A DNA stretch of 64,000 nucleotides, from NCBI RefSeq assembly GCF_001570485.1, contig NZ_BCTA01000093.1, forward strand, positions 186,001-250,000. Reading direction: 5' to 3'. The notes beneath the pieces were generated by a model, which searched no databases, was not told the DNA's origin, and worked only from the letters and a program-made list of their open reading frames with translations. Every line of letters starts with the position of its first letter. Positions within the stretch are counted from its first letter, which is position 1. This DNA is from Mycolicibacterium novocastrense (GTDB lineage: Bacteria > Actinomycetota > Actinomycetes > Mycobacteriales > Mycobacteriaceae). The translations under genes and the position numbers were made by a program. This document shows, piece by piece, positions 45,416 to 53,930 of the stretch.

Positions 45416-47410
45416 ATGCGCTATGTCGTTACCGGCGGTACCGGGTTTATCGGCCGACGGGTCGTGACGCGGTTGTTGGCCCACAGCAGCGACGTCGAGG
45501 TGCTGGTGCTCGTCAGGCGCACTTCGCTGTCGCGGTTCGAGCGATTGGCCACGACCTGGGGTGAACGCGTGAAACCCCTGATCGGCGACCTCGGCGAACC
45601 GCACCTTGGACTCACGCCCGACGACCTCACCGACATCGGCGCCGTCGATCACGTCGTGCACTGCGGCGCGGTCTACGACATCACCGCCTCCGACGCCGAT
45701 CAACGTGCGGCCAACGTCGACGGCACCCGCGCGGTGGTCGACCTGACCTTGCGGCTCGACGCGACGCTGCACCATGTGTCGTCGATCGCGGTCGCAGGCA
45801 CGTTCCGCGGCGAGTTCACCGAGGACGACTTCGACGTCGGCCAGGACCTGCCCACGCCGTACCACCGCACCAAGTTCGAGGCCGAGCAGATTGTCCGCAC
45901 GACCCCCGGTTTGCGGTACCGCGTGTACCGGCCTGCCGTCGTCGTGGGCGATTCGAACACCGGCGAGATGGACAAGGTCGACGGCCCCTACTACCTCTTC
46001 CCGGTGCTCGCGAAATTGGCCAAGCTACCGTCGATCGCGCCGATCGCCCTGCCCGACGCCGGCCGCACCAACCTCGTCCCGGTCGACTACGTCGCCGACG
46101 CGCTCGTCGCGCTGATGCACGTGCCCGACCGACACGACGAGACGTTCCATCTGACCGCACCGAAATCCGTTGGGTTGCACGGAATCTACCGCAGTGTGGC
46201 GAAGACGGCAGGGCTTCCGCCGCTGCGGGCGTCCCTGCCCCGCTCCACCGCGACACCGTTCCTGAGGGCCTCCGGCCGCGCCAAGGTGATCCGCAATATG
46301 GCGCTCACCCAGATCGGCCTGCCCGCCGAGATCCTCGACGTGGTCGGGCTGATGCCGACGTTCACTGCCGACCGAGCCTCGGAAGGGTTGCGCGGCACGG
46401 GAATCACGGTTCCCGACTTCGCCGACTACGCGCCTGCCCTGTGGCGCTACTGGGCCGAACATCTCGATCCCGACCGGGCGCGTCGCGACGATCCCCACGG
46501 CCCGCTGGTCGGCAGGCACGTGATCGTCACCGGCGCATCGAGCGGGATCGGTCGGGCTTCGTCCTTGGCGATCGCCGAACGTGGCGCGACAGTATTCGCG
46601 TTGGCGCGCAACGCCGATGCCCTCGACGACCTCGTGGCCGAAATCCGGGCCGACGGCGGTCAGGCGCATGCGTTCACCTGCGACGTCACCGACTCGACCT
46701 CGGTAGAGAGCACCGTCAAGGACATCCTGGGCCGGTTCGACCACGTCGATTACTTGGTGAACAACGCGGGCCGATCGATTCGCCGCTCGGTGATCGCCTC
46801 CACCGACCGCCTGCACGACTATGAGCGGGTGATGGCCGTCAACTACTTCGGCGCGGTGCGGATGGTCCTTGCGCTGCTCCCGCATTGGCGCGAGCGGCGA
46901 TTCGGCCACGTCGTCAACGTGTCCAGCGCCGGTGTGCAGGCGCGCAATCCGAAATACAGTTCCTACCTCCCGACGAAGGCCGCGCTCGACGCGTTCGCCG
47001 ATGTTGTCGCGACCGAGACGCTATCCGACCACATCACATTCACCACCATCCACATGCCGTTGGTGCGTACGCCGATGATCGTGCCGTCGCGCCGGCTCAA
47101 TCCGGTTCCGGCGATCAGCGACGAGCACGCCGCGGCGATGGTGGTGCGCGCGCTGATCGACAAGCCGGCCAGGATCGACACCCCGCTGGGCACTCTTGCC
47201 GACTTCGGCAACTACTTCACGCCGAAACTCTCGCGGCGGATCCTTCACCAGCTCTACCTCGGGTATCCGGATTCGGCTGCGGCCCGCGGCGTGCCGACAG
47301 CCCCGTCGGCCTCGTTCACCACGCGTCGCCCAAAGCGACCCGTCCGCACCGTGCGAGTTCCGCGGCCGGTGAAGTCCGCGGTGCGCCTGGTACCGGGTGT
47401 GCACTGGTAA
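45416..47410 (+). CDS. acrA1: Fatty acyl-CoA reductase AcrA1 (two-domain SDR fusion)
   Basis: 664 residues. The N-terminal extended SDR at about 1-370 begins with RYVVTGGTGFIGRRVV and has YHRTKFEAE (YxxxK). The C-terminal classical SDR at about 375-610 has VTGASSGIGRASS, NNAGRS, the Ser in NVSSAG and YLPTK (YxxxK). A basic tail follows. The fusion reduces long-chain acyl-CoA to aldehyde and on to alcohol for wax or other envelope lipids. It matches Rv3391. Confidence 0.92.
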   Translation: MRYVVTGGTGFIGRRVVTRLLAHSSDVEVLVLVRRTSLSRFERLATTWGERVKPLIGDLGEPHLGLTPDDLTDIGAVDHVVHCGAVYDITASDADQRAANVDGTRAVVDLTLRLDATLHHVSSIAVAGTFRGEFTEDDFDVGQDLPTPYHRTKFEAEQIVRTTPGLRYRVYRPAVVVGDSNTGEMDKVDGPYYLFPVLAKLAKLPSIAPIALPDAGRTNLVPVDYVADALVALMHVPDRHDETFHLTAPKSVGLHGIYRSVAKTAGLPPLRASLPRSTATPFLRASGRAKVIRNMALTQIGLPAEILDVVGLMPTFTADRASEGLRGTGITVPDFADYAPALWRYWAEHLDPDRARRDDPHGPLVGRHVIVTGASSGIGRASSLAIAERGATVFALARNADALDDLVAEIRADGGQAHAFTCDVTDSTSVESTVKDILGRFDHVDYLVNNAGRSIRRSVIASTDRLHDYERVMAVNYFGAVRMVLALLPHWRERRFGHVVNVSSAGVQARNPKYSSYLPTKAALDAFADVVATETLSDHITFTTIHMPLVRTPMIVPSRRLNPVPAISDEHAAAMVVRALIDKPARIDTPLGTLADFGNYFTPKLSRRILHQLYLGYPDSAAARGVPTAPSASFTTRRPKRPVRTVRVPRPVKSAVRLVPGVHW

Positions 47411-47434
47411 CCGCCTGTCCCTATCGTTGGCCAG

Positions 47435-48475
47435 GTGAAACAGCCAGTCTTCGTCGACGTCGACACCGGCGTTGACGACGCGATGGCGTTGGCATACCTG
47501 TTCGCCAGTGACGACGCCCAGGTGGTCGGTATCGCATCGACAGCGGGAAATGTTCCGGTACAACAGGTTTGTCTCAACAACCTCGGTCTGTTGGACCTGT
47601 GCCGAATGCCGGACATCCCCGTGTCGAAAGGGTCCGAGCAGCCCGTCAGCTCGCCGCTGCGCACCGCCGAGGACACCCACGGTCCTGAGGGGATGGGGTA
47701 CGCGCAGTTACCCGCCTCCGAGCGCCGGCTCACCGAGTACGACGCCGCCGAGGCGTGGGTGCGTGCCGCTCACGCCCATCCCGGCGATCTGATCGCGATC
47801 GCCGTCGGCCCGCTGACCAATCTCGCGCTGGCGCTTCGCGCCCAACCCGCCCTTCCCACGCTGCTGCGCCGGCTGGTCATCATGGGCGGCGCGTTCGACT
47901 ACCGCGGTAACACGACCCCGGTCGCCGAATGGAACATCAGCGTGGACCCGGAAGCAGCCGCCGAGGTGTTCACCGGGTGGTCGGCCGCGTGGGGAGCCGA
48001 GAAACCCTCGCACCACCCAATCGTGTTGGGGCTGAACCTGACCGAACACATCGCGCTGACACCCGCCCTGTTGAACCGGCTCGCAGACGAGGCCGGAGCG
48101 GAGTCGGTGACGATGAGCGTGTCCGACGACCGCGGCACCCGGTCGGCGTCGGCCAACCCGCTGATCGCGGTGCTGGAGGACGCGATGCGCTTCTACTTCG
48201 AGTTCCATTTCGACCAGGGCGAGGGCTATCTGGCTCATCTGCACGACCCGCTGGCCGCGGCGGTGGCGCTGGACCCCGACCTCGTCACCTACCGGCCGAC
48301 CACCGTCGACGTCGAGTTGACGGGCACACTGACCCGCGGCATGACCATCGCCGACTGGAGCAACCGGTGGAGCCGGGAACCCAACGCGCTCATCGGTGTT
48401 GACGTCGACCCGGGAGCGTTCTTCGCCCGGTTCATCGCGCGCGTCGGCGCGCTCGCGCGAGCGCTGAACGGTTAG
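47435..48475 (+). CDS. iunH: Inosine/uridine-preferring nucleoside hydrolase
   Basis: 346 residues. The N-terminal calcium-binding signature is DVDTGVDDAMALAYLF, and the later IAVGPLTNLALAL and AEWNISVDPEAAAEVF complete the family's active-site set, with the catalytic region near HDPLAAAVALDP. It salvages ribonucleosides by cutting the N-glycosidic bond. GTG start, 24 bases after acrA1. It matches Rv3393. Converges on the DUF6480-like gene with a 4-base overlap. Confidence 0.92.
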   Translation: MKQPVFVDVDTGVDDAMALAYLFASDDAQVVGIASTAGNVPVQQVCLNNLGLLDLCRMPDIPVSKGSEQPVSSPLRTAEDTHGPEGMGYAQLPASERRLTEYDAAEAWVRAAHAHPGDLIAIAVGPLTNLALALRAQPALPTLLRRLVIMGGAFDYRGNTTPVAEWNISVDPEAAAEVFTGWSAAWGAEKPSHHPIVLGLNLTEHIALTPALLNRLADEAGAESVTMSVSDDRGTRSASANPLIAVLEDAMRFYFEFHFDQGEGYLAHLHDPLAAAVALDPDLVTYRPTTVDVELTGTLTRGMTIADWSNRWSREPNALIGVDVDPGAFFARFIARVGALARALNG

Positions 48476-48732
48476 AGGATCACCGAGACCACGACCGCCA
48501 GGAACAACAGCAGAAAGATCGCGAGCGCGATGACGCTGACGACGGCTGTCGGTGTCCACCGGTGCCGCGGCCGGGACTCGACGGCGCCCACACCGGAGAC
48601 CTGGTCGGAGTCGGGCGGCGTCGACCCCGGCGGCACTCCACCACCGGGTTCGAGGTCCGGCGTGTTGGACGGTTCTGGGTCGGGCGGTATGGCGGTCATC
48701 GACGCACGGGTACCCCATCGCGCGGTCGTCAT
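48472..48732 (-). CDS. Small membrane protein, DUF6480-like
   Basis: 86 residues: a Pro/Gly-rich cytoplasmic part (EPSNTPDLEPGGGVPPGSTPP) and one C-terminal helix (AVVSVIALAIFLLLFLAVVVSVIL). The Pro-Gly core is like actinobacterial DUF6480 proteins; function unknown. The ATG at 48732 overlaps the imuB stop (ATGA) and has GAAGGGA upstream, so it is likely translated together with imuB. An internal ATG at 48699 is the alternative and would fit the family's usual N-terminus. Confidence 0.7.
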   Translation of the reverse strand: MTTARWGTRASMTAIPPDPEPSNTPDLEPGGGVPPGSTPPDSDQVSGVGAVESRPRHRWTPTAVVSVIALAIFLLLFLAVVVSVIL

Positions 48733-50321
48733 TCATAAATCCCTTCGACGTACCACCGTCGCTGCCGGTAGCACAGCAGCAAGGCCTGCCCCGGTCGGGC
48801 TTCGCGTGAGGACTCGTCGTCGAGCAACACCTGTGCGCGGGCGGTGCGGCCGGCTTTGCGGCCTTCCGGATCCCACCATCGTTCGTCGACCGGCCATGGT
48901 CCTGCCCACCAGGTCAATCTGCCCGCCTTGACGGCCTTGCCCGGCGCGTCCAACCGCGCGGGGTCGGTGGAGAACAGGCCCCGGGCGGTCACCCGCACCG
49001 GACGGCCGTCGGCGTCGAACAACTCGACCGGATCGTCGAGCAGCACGGTCGGCGACGGTTCGGGTAGCTGGCCGGGCCACGGCTGATGCGGATCGGCCCG
49101 CGGCACCTGCTCATCCCCCAGCGGGGTGAACGTGATGCGCTCGGCCGGGCCCCGACCACCGCTGAGCACCGGAACCTGCACCGCCTCCGGTCCGAGCAGA
49201 CCCTGCACGCGCACCAGCGCGCGGCGGGCGCGCAGGCGATCCTCTTCACCCACCCCGCCCCACAGCGGCAGCTGCAGCGCCTCGGCCGAGACCACCTCCA
49301 CCGGGCGCAACCGGATCACCGTGATGGGCGCGGTGGGCCGGTCGTTGGGGTTGCGCCTGTTCAGCCAGCCGTCGAGCTGCCAACGCACCCGGTCGGCGGT
49401 GGCGTCCTCGCTCAGCGGTTCGGCGCAACGCCAAACGCGTTCCAGCTCTTCACCATTGGCGGTGCGCGCGCGGATGGCCAGCCGGGTGCACCCCACCCCG
49501 GACGCTGCCAGGGTGCGGTGCAGGTCGGCGGCCAGCGACCGGCCGGCGAAGGCGGCGGCGTCCACCCGGTCGATCGGCGGATCACAGTCCATGACGGCGT
49601 CGAGTTCGGGTTCGGGTTCCCGGCCGGACGGACCGCGGGTGGGCTCACCGCACGCGAACTGGTGCGCGGCCACCGCGTCGGCCCCGAACCGCGAGGCCAC
49701 ATCGCTGCGGGACAGCGCGGCGAACTGCCCGATGTTGCGAATCCCCATGCGCCACAGCAGGTCCGCCAGGTCATCCCGGCCAGGGCCGGCCAGGCTGGGC
49801 TCGGTGGCCAACTGGCGGATCGACAGCGCCGACAGGAACAGCGCATCTTGTCCGGGCTCGACGATCCGCCCCGCCCGCGCGGCGAAGACCGCAGTCGGCA
49901 ACTGGTCGGCGACCCCCACCTGACATTCGGCGCCGGCGGCGGCCACCGCGTCGACCAACCGCTCAGCGGCGGTTAGTTCGGATCCGAAGTAGCGGGCCGC
50001 GCCCCGGACCGGCAGCACCAGTAGACCCGGCCGCAACACCTCGGCACGCGGCACCAAGTCGTCCACCGCGATCGTGACGTTTTCGAAGTGGCGGGCATCG
50101 CGCGCCGGATCGGCGGTGACCACATGCAGTTCCGGGCACCGCGCCTGGGCTTCCCGGCGACGCAACCCGCGTCGCACCCCCGCCGATCGGGCCGAGGCCG
50201 AACAGGCGATGACCCGGTTGGCCAGCGTGACCGCGATCGGGGCGGTCGGCGGCAGGTCGGCCGCGGCCGCGGCGGCGACGGCCGGCCAGTCCATGCACCA
50301 GATGGCCAGAACGCGCGACAC
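48729..50321 (-). CDS. imuB: ImuB, Y-family polymerase-like mutasome protein
   Basis: 530 residues of the DinB/Y-family fold, but the catalytic acidic residues are missing: the N-terminal DxD position reads CMDW, and the second acidic motif region is DDLVPRAEVLRPG. It is therefore probably not a polymerase but an adaptor. The beta-clamp binding motif QLPLWG is intact near residue 355, as in M. tuberculosis Rv3394c. The C-terminal region beyond 400 interacts with DnaE2 and ImuA' in the literature. The GTG start is directly after the imuA' stop (TGAGTG). Confidence 0.93.
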   Translation of the reverse strand: MSRVLAIWCMDWPAVAAAAAADLPPTAPIAVTLANRVIACSASARSAGVRRGLRRREAQARCPELHVVTADPARDARHFENVTIAVDDLVPRAEVLRPGLLVLPVRGAARYFGSELTAAERLVDAVAAAGAECQVGVADQLPTAVFAARAGRIVEPGQDALFLSALSIRQLATEPSLAGPGRDDLADLLWRMGIRNIGQFAALSRSDVASRFGADAVAAHQFACGEPTRGPSGREPEPELDAVMDCDPPIDRVDAAAFAGRSLAADLHRTLAASGVGCTRLAIRARTANGEELERVWRCAEPLSEDATADRVRWQLDGWLNRRNPNDRPTAPITVIRLRPVEVVSAEALQLPLWGGVGEEDRLRARRALVRVQGLLGPEAVQVPVLSGGRGPAERITFTPLGDEQVPRADPHQPWPGQLPEPSPTVLLDDPVELFDADGRPVRVTARGLFSTDPARLDAPGKAVKAGRLTWWAGPWPVDERWWDPEGRKAGRTARAQVLLDDESSREARPGQALLLCYRQRRWYVEGIYE

Positions 50322-51005
50322 TCATCCGCCTACCGCGCGGACGGAACCGAACGACCGCCCCCAGACCCGGGTGGCCAGCCGCACCCGACTGATGCGGCCG
50401 AATCCCGGGCGGCCCCGCCCGGTGATCTCATAGCCGCACACCGAGGCCTCCAACCGGGCCGACGCACCCTGCCAGTCGCCACCGGTGACCAGCAGCGTGC
50501 AGCCCTTCTGGCGGGCCCGGGCCACCACCGCCCGCGCGCGGGTGGCCGGCACCGCCCGCCCGCCCAGGCCGAGCACCACCAGATCCATACCGTCCATCAG
50601 TACGGCGGCGACCTCGACCGGATCGGCGCCCGGTTCGGGGATGACCGCGATCCGGCTCAGGTCGGCGCCCATCTCCACGGCCGCCAGCAGGCCGACGTCG
50701 GGTTGGCCCACGATGGCGGCATGCCCGCCCTCCGCCGTCACCGCCGCGACCACGCTCAGTGGCAGCGACCGGGCACCCGCGACCACCGCCACCGTCCCGC
50801 GCGGCAACGGCGCCGGAAGCAGCCCATCCAGCGATTCGGGCATCGGCAGCAAAGTTTCCGAGTCCGGAAGCGGCTCACTCGTCGCCGCCGTTCCACGACG
50901 GCTACCGCCCACCTTGCTGGATACCGCCGCAATCTTGCGACGCAGGTGTTCTACCTGTTCAGCGCGGGTAAGCTGACGCTGATCCAGGCTCACGGCGGCT
51001 GTCAC
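50322..51005 (-). CDS. imuA': ImuA', mutasome accessory protein
   Basis: 227 residues of a degenerate RecA/SulA-like fold with no intact Walker A. N-terminal LTRAEQVEHLRRKIAAV is a helical segment and LPRGTVAVVAG marks the start of the RecA-like core. The GTG at 51005 is chosen because GGGAGG sits 7 bases upstream and because the longer frame to 51077 would place the LexA box inside the gene. It matches Rv3395c and is induced with DnaE2 and ImuB by DNA damage. Confidence 0.9.
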   Translation of the reverse strand: MTAAVSLDQRQLTRAEQVEHLRRKIAAVSSKVGGSRRGTAATSEPLPDSETLLPMPESLDGLLPAPLPRGTVAVVAGARSLPLSVVAAVTAEGGHAAIVGQPDVGLLAAVEMGADLSRIAVIPEPGADPVEVAAVLMDGMDLVVLGLGGRAVPATRARAVVARARQKGCTLLVTGGDWQGASARLEASVCGYEITGRGRPGFGRISRVRLATRVWGRSFGSVRAVGG

Positions 51006-51041
51006 AACAGCACCTCCCGCATCGTCTGCCTCACCAGTTTT

Positions 51042-51057
51042 TCGAACGTGTGTTCGA
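51042..51057 (-). promoter_or_regulatory. LexA (SOS) box of imuA'-imuB
   Basis: TCGAACGTGTGTTCGA is a perfect match to TCGAAC-N4-GTTCGA, 37 bases upstream of the imuA' start. It would make the imuA'-imuB operon, and probably the small membrane gene behind it, LexA-repressed. Confidence 0.92.
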
Positions 51058-51139
51058 TATGCCGAGTAAACACCCACCCACCGACAGCGTCAAGCGGGTT
51101 CAGTCGGTTGACGTCCTGGCATCCGGCCATTACCAATTG

Positions 51140-51170
51140 TTGACATTGACAAATGTCACCAATTGATGTT
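51140..51170 (+). promoter_or_regulatory. Candidate promoter and palindromic operator of the 51182-56341 operon
   Basis: TTGACA at 51140-51145 is a perfect -35. A perfect inverted repeat TGACATT-GACA-AATGTCA (51141-51158) overlaps it and extends into the spacer, and two CCAATTG direct repeats (51133-51139, 51159-51165) flank it. GATGTT at 51165-51170 is a weak -10 at 19 bases spacing. The long spacer and operator placement resemble MerR-controlled promoters, and the operon ends with a MerR-family gene. A TetR-type regulator elsewhere is an alternative. Confidence 0.55.
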
Positions 51171-51181
51171 GCACTTACGCA

Positions 51182-52171
51182 GTGCTCAACGAAGAGCCCG
51201 TCTTGCCTTTGCGCGGTTCGCTGCGCTCCCGCGGCGCGTCCACAATCAGCAGCCTGACCCTCCGCAAGATCAGCGCCGTGCTCCCAGCCGACCAACCATG
51301 GGGGCTGTGGCTCTCGCGCCAGATCGTGGCCCGAATCATGGACGTCTTCGGACCGTCACTGGCCGGCACCCGGGTTGATCCGATCGACACCACGACCTTC
51401 GAAGGCCGCCGCATCGTCGGCGAGATGGTCTATGGCGCAGGGGTGCACCGCAGGCCCACCGACACCGTGGTCTACTTCGTCCACGGCAGCGGATACGCCC
51501 TGTGCTCACCGCGCACCCACCGCCGCCTCACCGCATGGCTGTCCCGGCTGACAGGGATGCCCGTCTTCTGCGTCGACTATCGACTCGCGCCGCGGCACCG
51601 CTTCCCCACTGCCGCAGAGGATGTCCGGACCGGGTGGGACTGGCTGATCCGCGACCGGGGTTTCGCACCCGATCGCACAGTCATCGCCGGCGACTCCGCG
51701 GGCGGGCACCTGGCCGTCGACCTGATGTTGCAGCCCGACACCACCCACCCGGCCGCCCTGGTGTTGCTCTCGCCCGTGCTCGACCTGACGTTCACGCTCG
51801 CCCGTACTCGGGAGCGCCTTCAGCGCGATCCCGCCATCCGCTCCCGTGACGCTCTGCGGCTTGTCGACTTGTACTGCGCGGACGTCGACTCGGCTCACCC
51901 TCGGCTACGACTGGACGTTGCCTCCGGCCGCACCCTGCCACCGACGCTGATCCAGGCGGGCGGCGCCGAGATGCTGGCGGCCGACGCCATCGCACTCGCC
52001 GACGGTCTGCGCGCCGCGGGCGGTGCCTGCCGGCTAGAGGTGTGGCCGGACCAGGTGCACGTATTCCAGGCACTGCCCCGCCTGACTCCAGAGGCAACTT
52101 CTGCCGTCCGGCGAATCGCCGAGTTCATCTCACATGCGTTGCAACACGAATACATCGACCAGGCGGGATAG
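51182..52171 (+). CDS. Alpha/beta-hydrolase of the hormone-sensitive lipase family (LipR-like)
   Basis: 329 residues: oxyanion motif HGSGY near 99 (HGGG variant), DYRLAPRHRFP, nucleophile GDSAGG near 173, acid near LPPTLIQAGGAEML and His in WPDQVHVFQ. There is no signal peptide. The HSL family hydrolyses short to medium acyl esters, which would be the product of the Baeyer-Villiger enzyme in this operon. GTG start at 51182; the preceding A-T-rich region holds the palindrome. First gene of the operon; the next start is 4 bases downstream of its stop. Confidence 0.88.
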   Translation: MLNEEPVLPLRGSLRSRGASTISSLTLRKISAVLPADQPWGLWLSRQIVARIMDVFGPSLAGTRVDPIDTTTFEGRRIVGEMVYGAGVHRRPTDTVVYFVHGSGYALCSPRTHRRLTAWLSRLTGMPVFCVDYRLAPRHRFPTAAEDVRTGWDWLIRDRGFAPDRTVIAGDSAGGHLAVDLMLQPDTTHPAALVLLSPVLDLTFTLARTRERLQRDPAIRSRDALRLVDLYCADVDSAHPRLRLDVASGRTLPPTLIQAGGAEMLAADAIALADGLRAAGGACRLEVWPDQVHVFQALPRLTPEATSAVRRIAEFISHALQHEYIDQAG

Positions 52172-52175
52172 CCAC

Positions 52176-53000
52176 ATGTCGCTTTTCGGCACCAAGCGCA
52201 CGCGCAACGCGGCCGCGGTCATCACCGGCGCGGGCAGTGGCATCGGCGCTGCCTTCGCCGTCGAACTCGCCAAGCGCGGCGGTCGAGTGGTGTGCAGCGA
52301 TATCGACGAGGTGTCTGCCCGCGCCACGGCCGACGCCATCATCGCCCATGGCGGGCAAGCCATGTCGACGCGCGGTGATGTCTCGACCATCGACGACGTT
52401 GCGGCACTGGCTGACACGGCGCAGTCCTGGTTCGACGGCCCTCCAACGGTGGTGATCAACAACGCAGGGGTCGGCGCCGGTGGTCTGCCGATCGGTGACA
52501 TCAGCCTCGAGGACTGGCGCTGGGTGCTCAACATCAACCTGTGGGGACCCGTCCACGGCTGTCATGTGTTCGCACCTATCCTGCGGGACGCCGGCTTTGG
52601 CGGAATCATCAACGTCGCATCGGCCGCCGCCTTCGGCGCGGCTCCCGGAATGGCGGCTTACAACGTGAGCAAGGCGGGTGTGCTGTCGTTGACGGAGACG
52701 CTCGCCGCCGAGATGACCGGAACCGGTGTGCATGTGACAGCGCTGTGCCCGACATTCGTCAAAACCAACATCGTGGGAGCAGGCAGGATCTCGCCCAAGT
52801 CCACCGAGCTGGCCGATCGCTTGATGCGGTGGACCGGCTTCTCCCCGCAGCGGGTGGCCCGCACTTGCCTTGAGACCCTCGACCGAGGCGGCCTCTACTG
52901 CATGCCGCAACCTGACGCTCGGATCAGCTGGGGCATAAGACGTTTCACTCCGACGGTGTACACCCGCGCCGCCGGCCTGACCAACCGTGTCACAACTTAG
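52176..53000 (+). CDS. Short-chain dehydrogenase/reductase (SadH-like)
   Basis: 274 residues of the classical SDR fold: cofactor motif ITGAGSGIG, the adenine-binding Asp in DIDE, NNAGVG, catalytic Ser in INVASAAA and YNVSK (YxxxK). The acidic residue after strand 2 suggests NAD preference. It is likely an alcohol dehydrogenase feeding or draining the ketone for the monooxygenase. The ATG at 52176 is preceded by GGCGGGA; the upstream gene ends 4 bases away. Confidence 0.88.
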   Translation: MSLFGTKRTRNAAAVITGAGSGIGAAFAVELAKRGGRVVCSDIDEVSARATADAIIAHGGQAMSTRGDVSTIDDVAALADTAQSWFDGPPTVVINNAGVGAGGLPIGDISLEDWRWVLNINLWGPVHGCHVFAPILRDAGFGGIINVASAAAFGAAPGMAAYNVSKAGVLSLTETLAAEMTGTGVHVTALCPTFVKTNIVGAGRISPKSTELADRLMRWTGFSPQRVARTCLETLDRGGLYCMPQPDARISWGIRRFTPTVYTRAAGLTNRVTT

Positions 53001-53009
53001 GAGGATCCG

Positions 53010-53930
53010 ATGGCGATCGACATGGATGCGATGCTGGCCAAGGTCAAGGACCGCCAGTGGGCCCTGGCCGACATCGACTGGGACGCACCGGGGGCCGACC
53101 TCATCACCGATGAGCAGCGGCCGCAACTTAAGGCCTTCATGGCCGACCTGTGCTGGATCGAGAACATCGGCGCGCGCGGTTTCGCGGCGCTGGCCAAGAA
53201 AGCGCCGACACCAACGATCGCCGAGATCTACCGGTACTTCCACGCCGAGGAACAGCGGCACGCCAATGCCGAACTGGCGCTGATGAACCGGTGGGGCATG
53301 CTAGAGGACGGCGAAGTGCCCGAACCCAATGTCAACATCCGGCTGGCCATCGACTGGTTGGATCGCTGGGCGGACGACATGCCGTTGTCGCTGCTGGGCA
53401 CGGTTATCCCCATGCTCGAGGTCGCCCTTGACGGCGCGCTGCTCAAGTTCCTACTGGACGAGGTGCACGACCCCGTCTGCCACCAGGTGTTCGAGAAGAT
53501 CAACAACGACGAATCCCGCCACCTCGTGGTCGACTTCGAGGTGCTGGACATGATCGGACACGCCACGATCCGGCGCCTGCTCATCGACTTCGTGGGGCAC
53601 AACGCGACGCCCGGTCTCATCATCGGCGCGATCACGGGCGCTCCGCTGATCAACAGGATCCGGAATGAGATCACCGCGATGGGCATGGAACCCGAGCGGC
53701 TCTACCGAGCCGTGAAGCGATTCAAGGAACTCGGCGACCGTGGCGGGCACACCAAACGCGTACCGACCTATCTGTTTCTGCGGCGCTACGCCGGCGTCGT
53801 CACCAACCCGCGCCACCCCTACCACCTGCTCGCCAACTCCATGGTGTGGCTCTCCGACCGGTATCCACGGCCGCTGTTGCCGTCGGTACCGAGTTGGGTC
53901 AAAGAAGTGACTCATGATCCCGCGGCATGA
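53010..53930 (+). CDS. Ferritin-like diiron protein, predicted oxygenase or hydrolase
   Basis: 306 residues, helical, with the full four-helix diiron ligand set in order: E51, E81-x-x-H84 (EEQRH), E137 and E168-x-x-H171 (DESRH). It is often annotated as a metal-dependent hydrolase or reductase in mycobacteria; I cannot name a characterised member. The ligand set is what diiron oxygenases and oxidases use. The ATG at 53010 has a perfect AGGAGG. The stop overlaps the monooxygenase start by 17 bases. Confidence 0.8.
   Translation: MAIDMDAMLAKVKDRQWALADIDWDAPGADLITDEQRPQLKAFMADLCWIENIGARGFAALAKKAPTPTIAEIYRYFHAEEQRHANAELALMNRWGMLEDGEVPEPNVNIRLAIDWLDRWADDMPLSLLGTVIPMLEVALDGALLKFLLDEVHDPVCHQVFEKINNDESRHLVVDFEVLDMIGHATIRRLLIDFVGHNATPGLIIGAITGAPLINRIRNEITAMGMEPERLYRAVKRFKELGDRGGHTKRVPTYLFLRRYAGVVTNPRHPYHLLANSMVWLSDRYPRPLLPSVPSWVKEVTHDPAA

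Noticed and set aside
50322..51077. Longer imuA' starting at 51077
   Set aside because: The LexA box at 51042-51057 would lie inside the coding region, while the GTG at 51005 has a good ribosome binding site.
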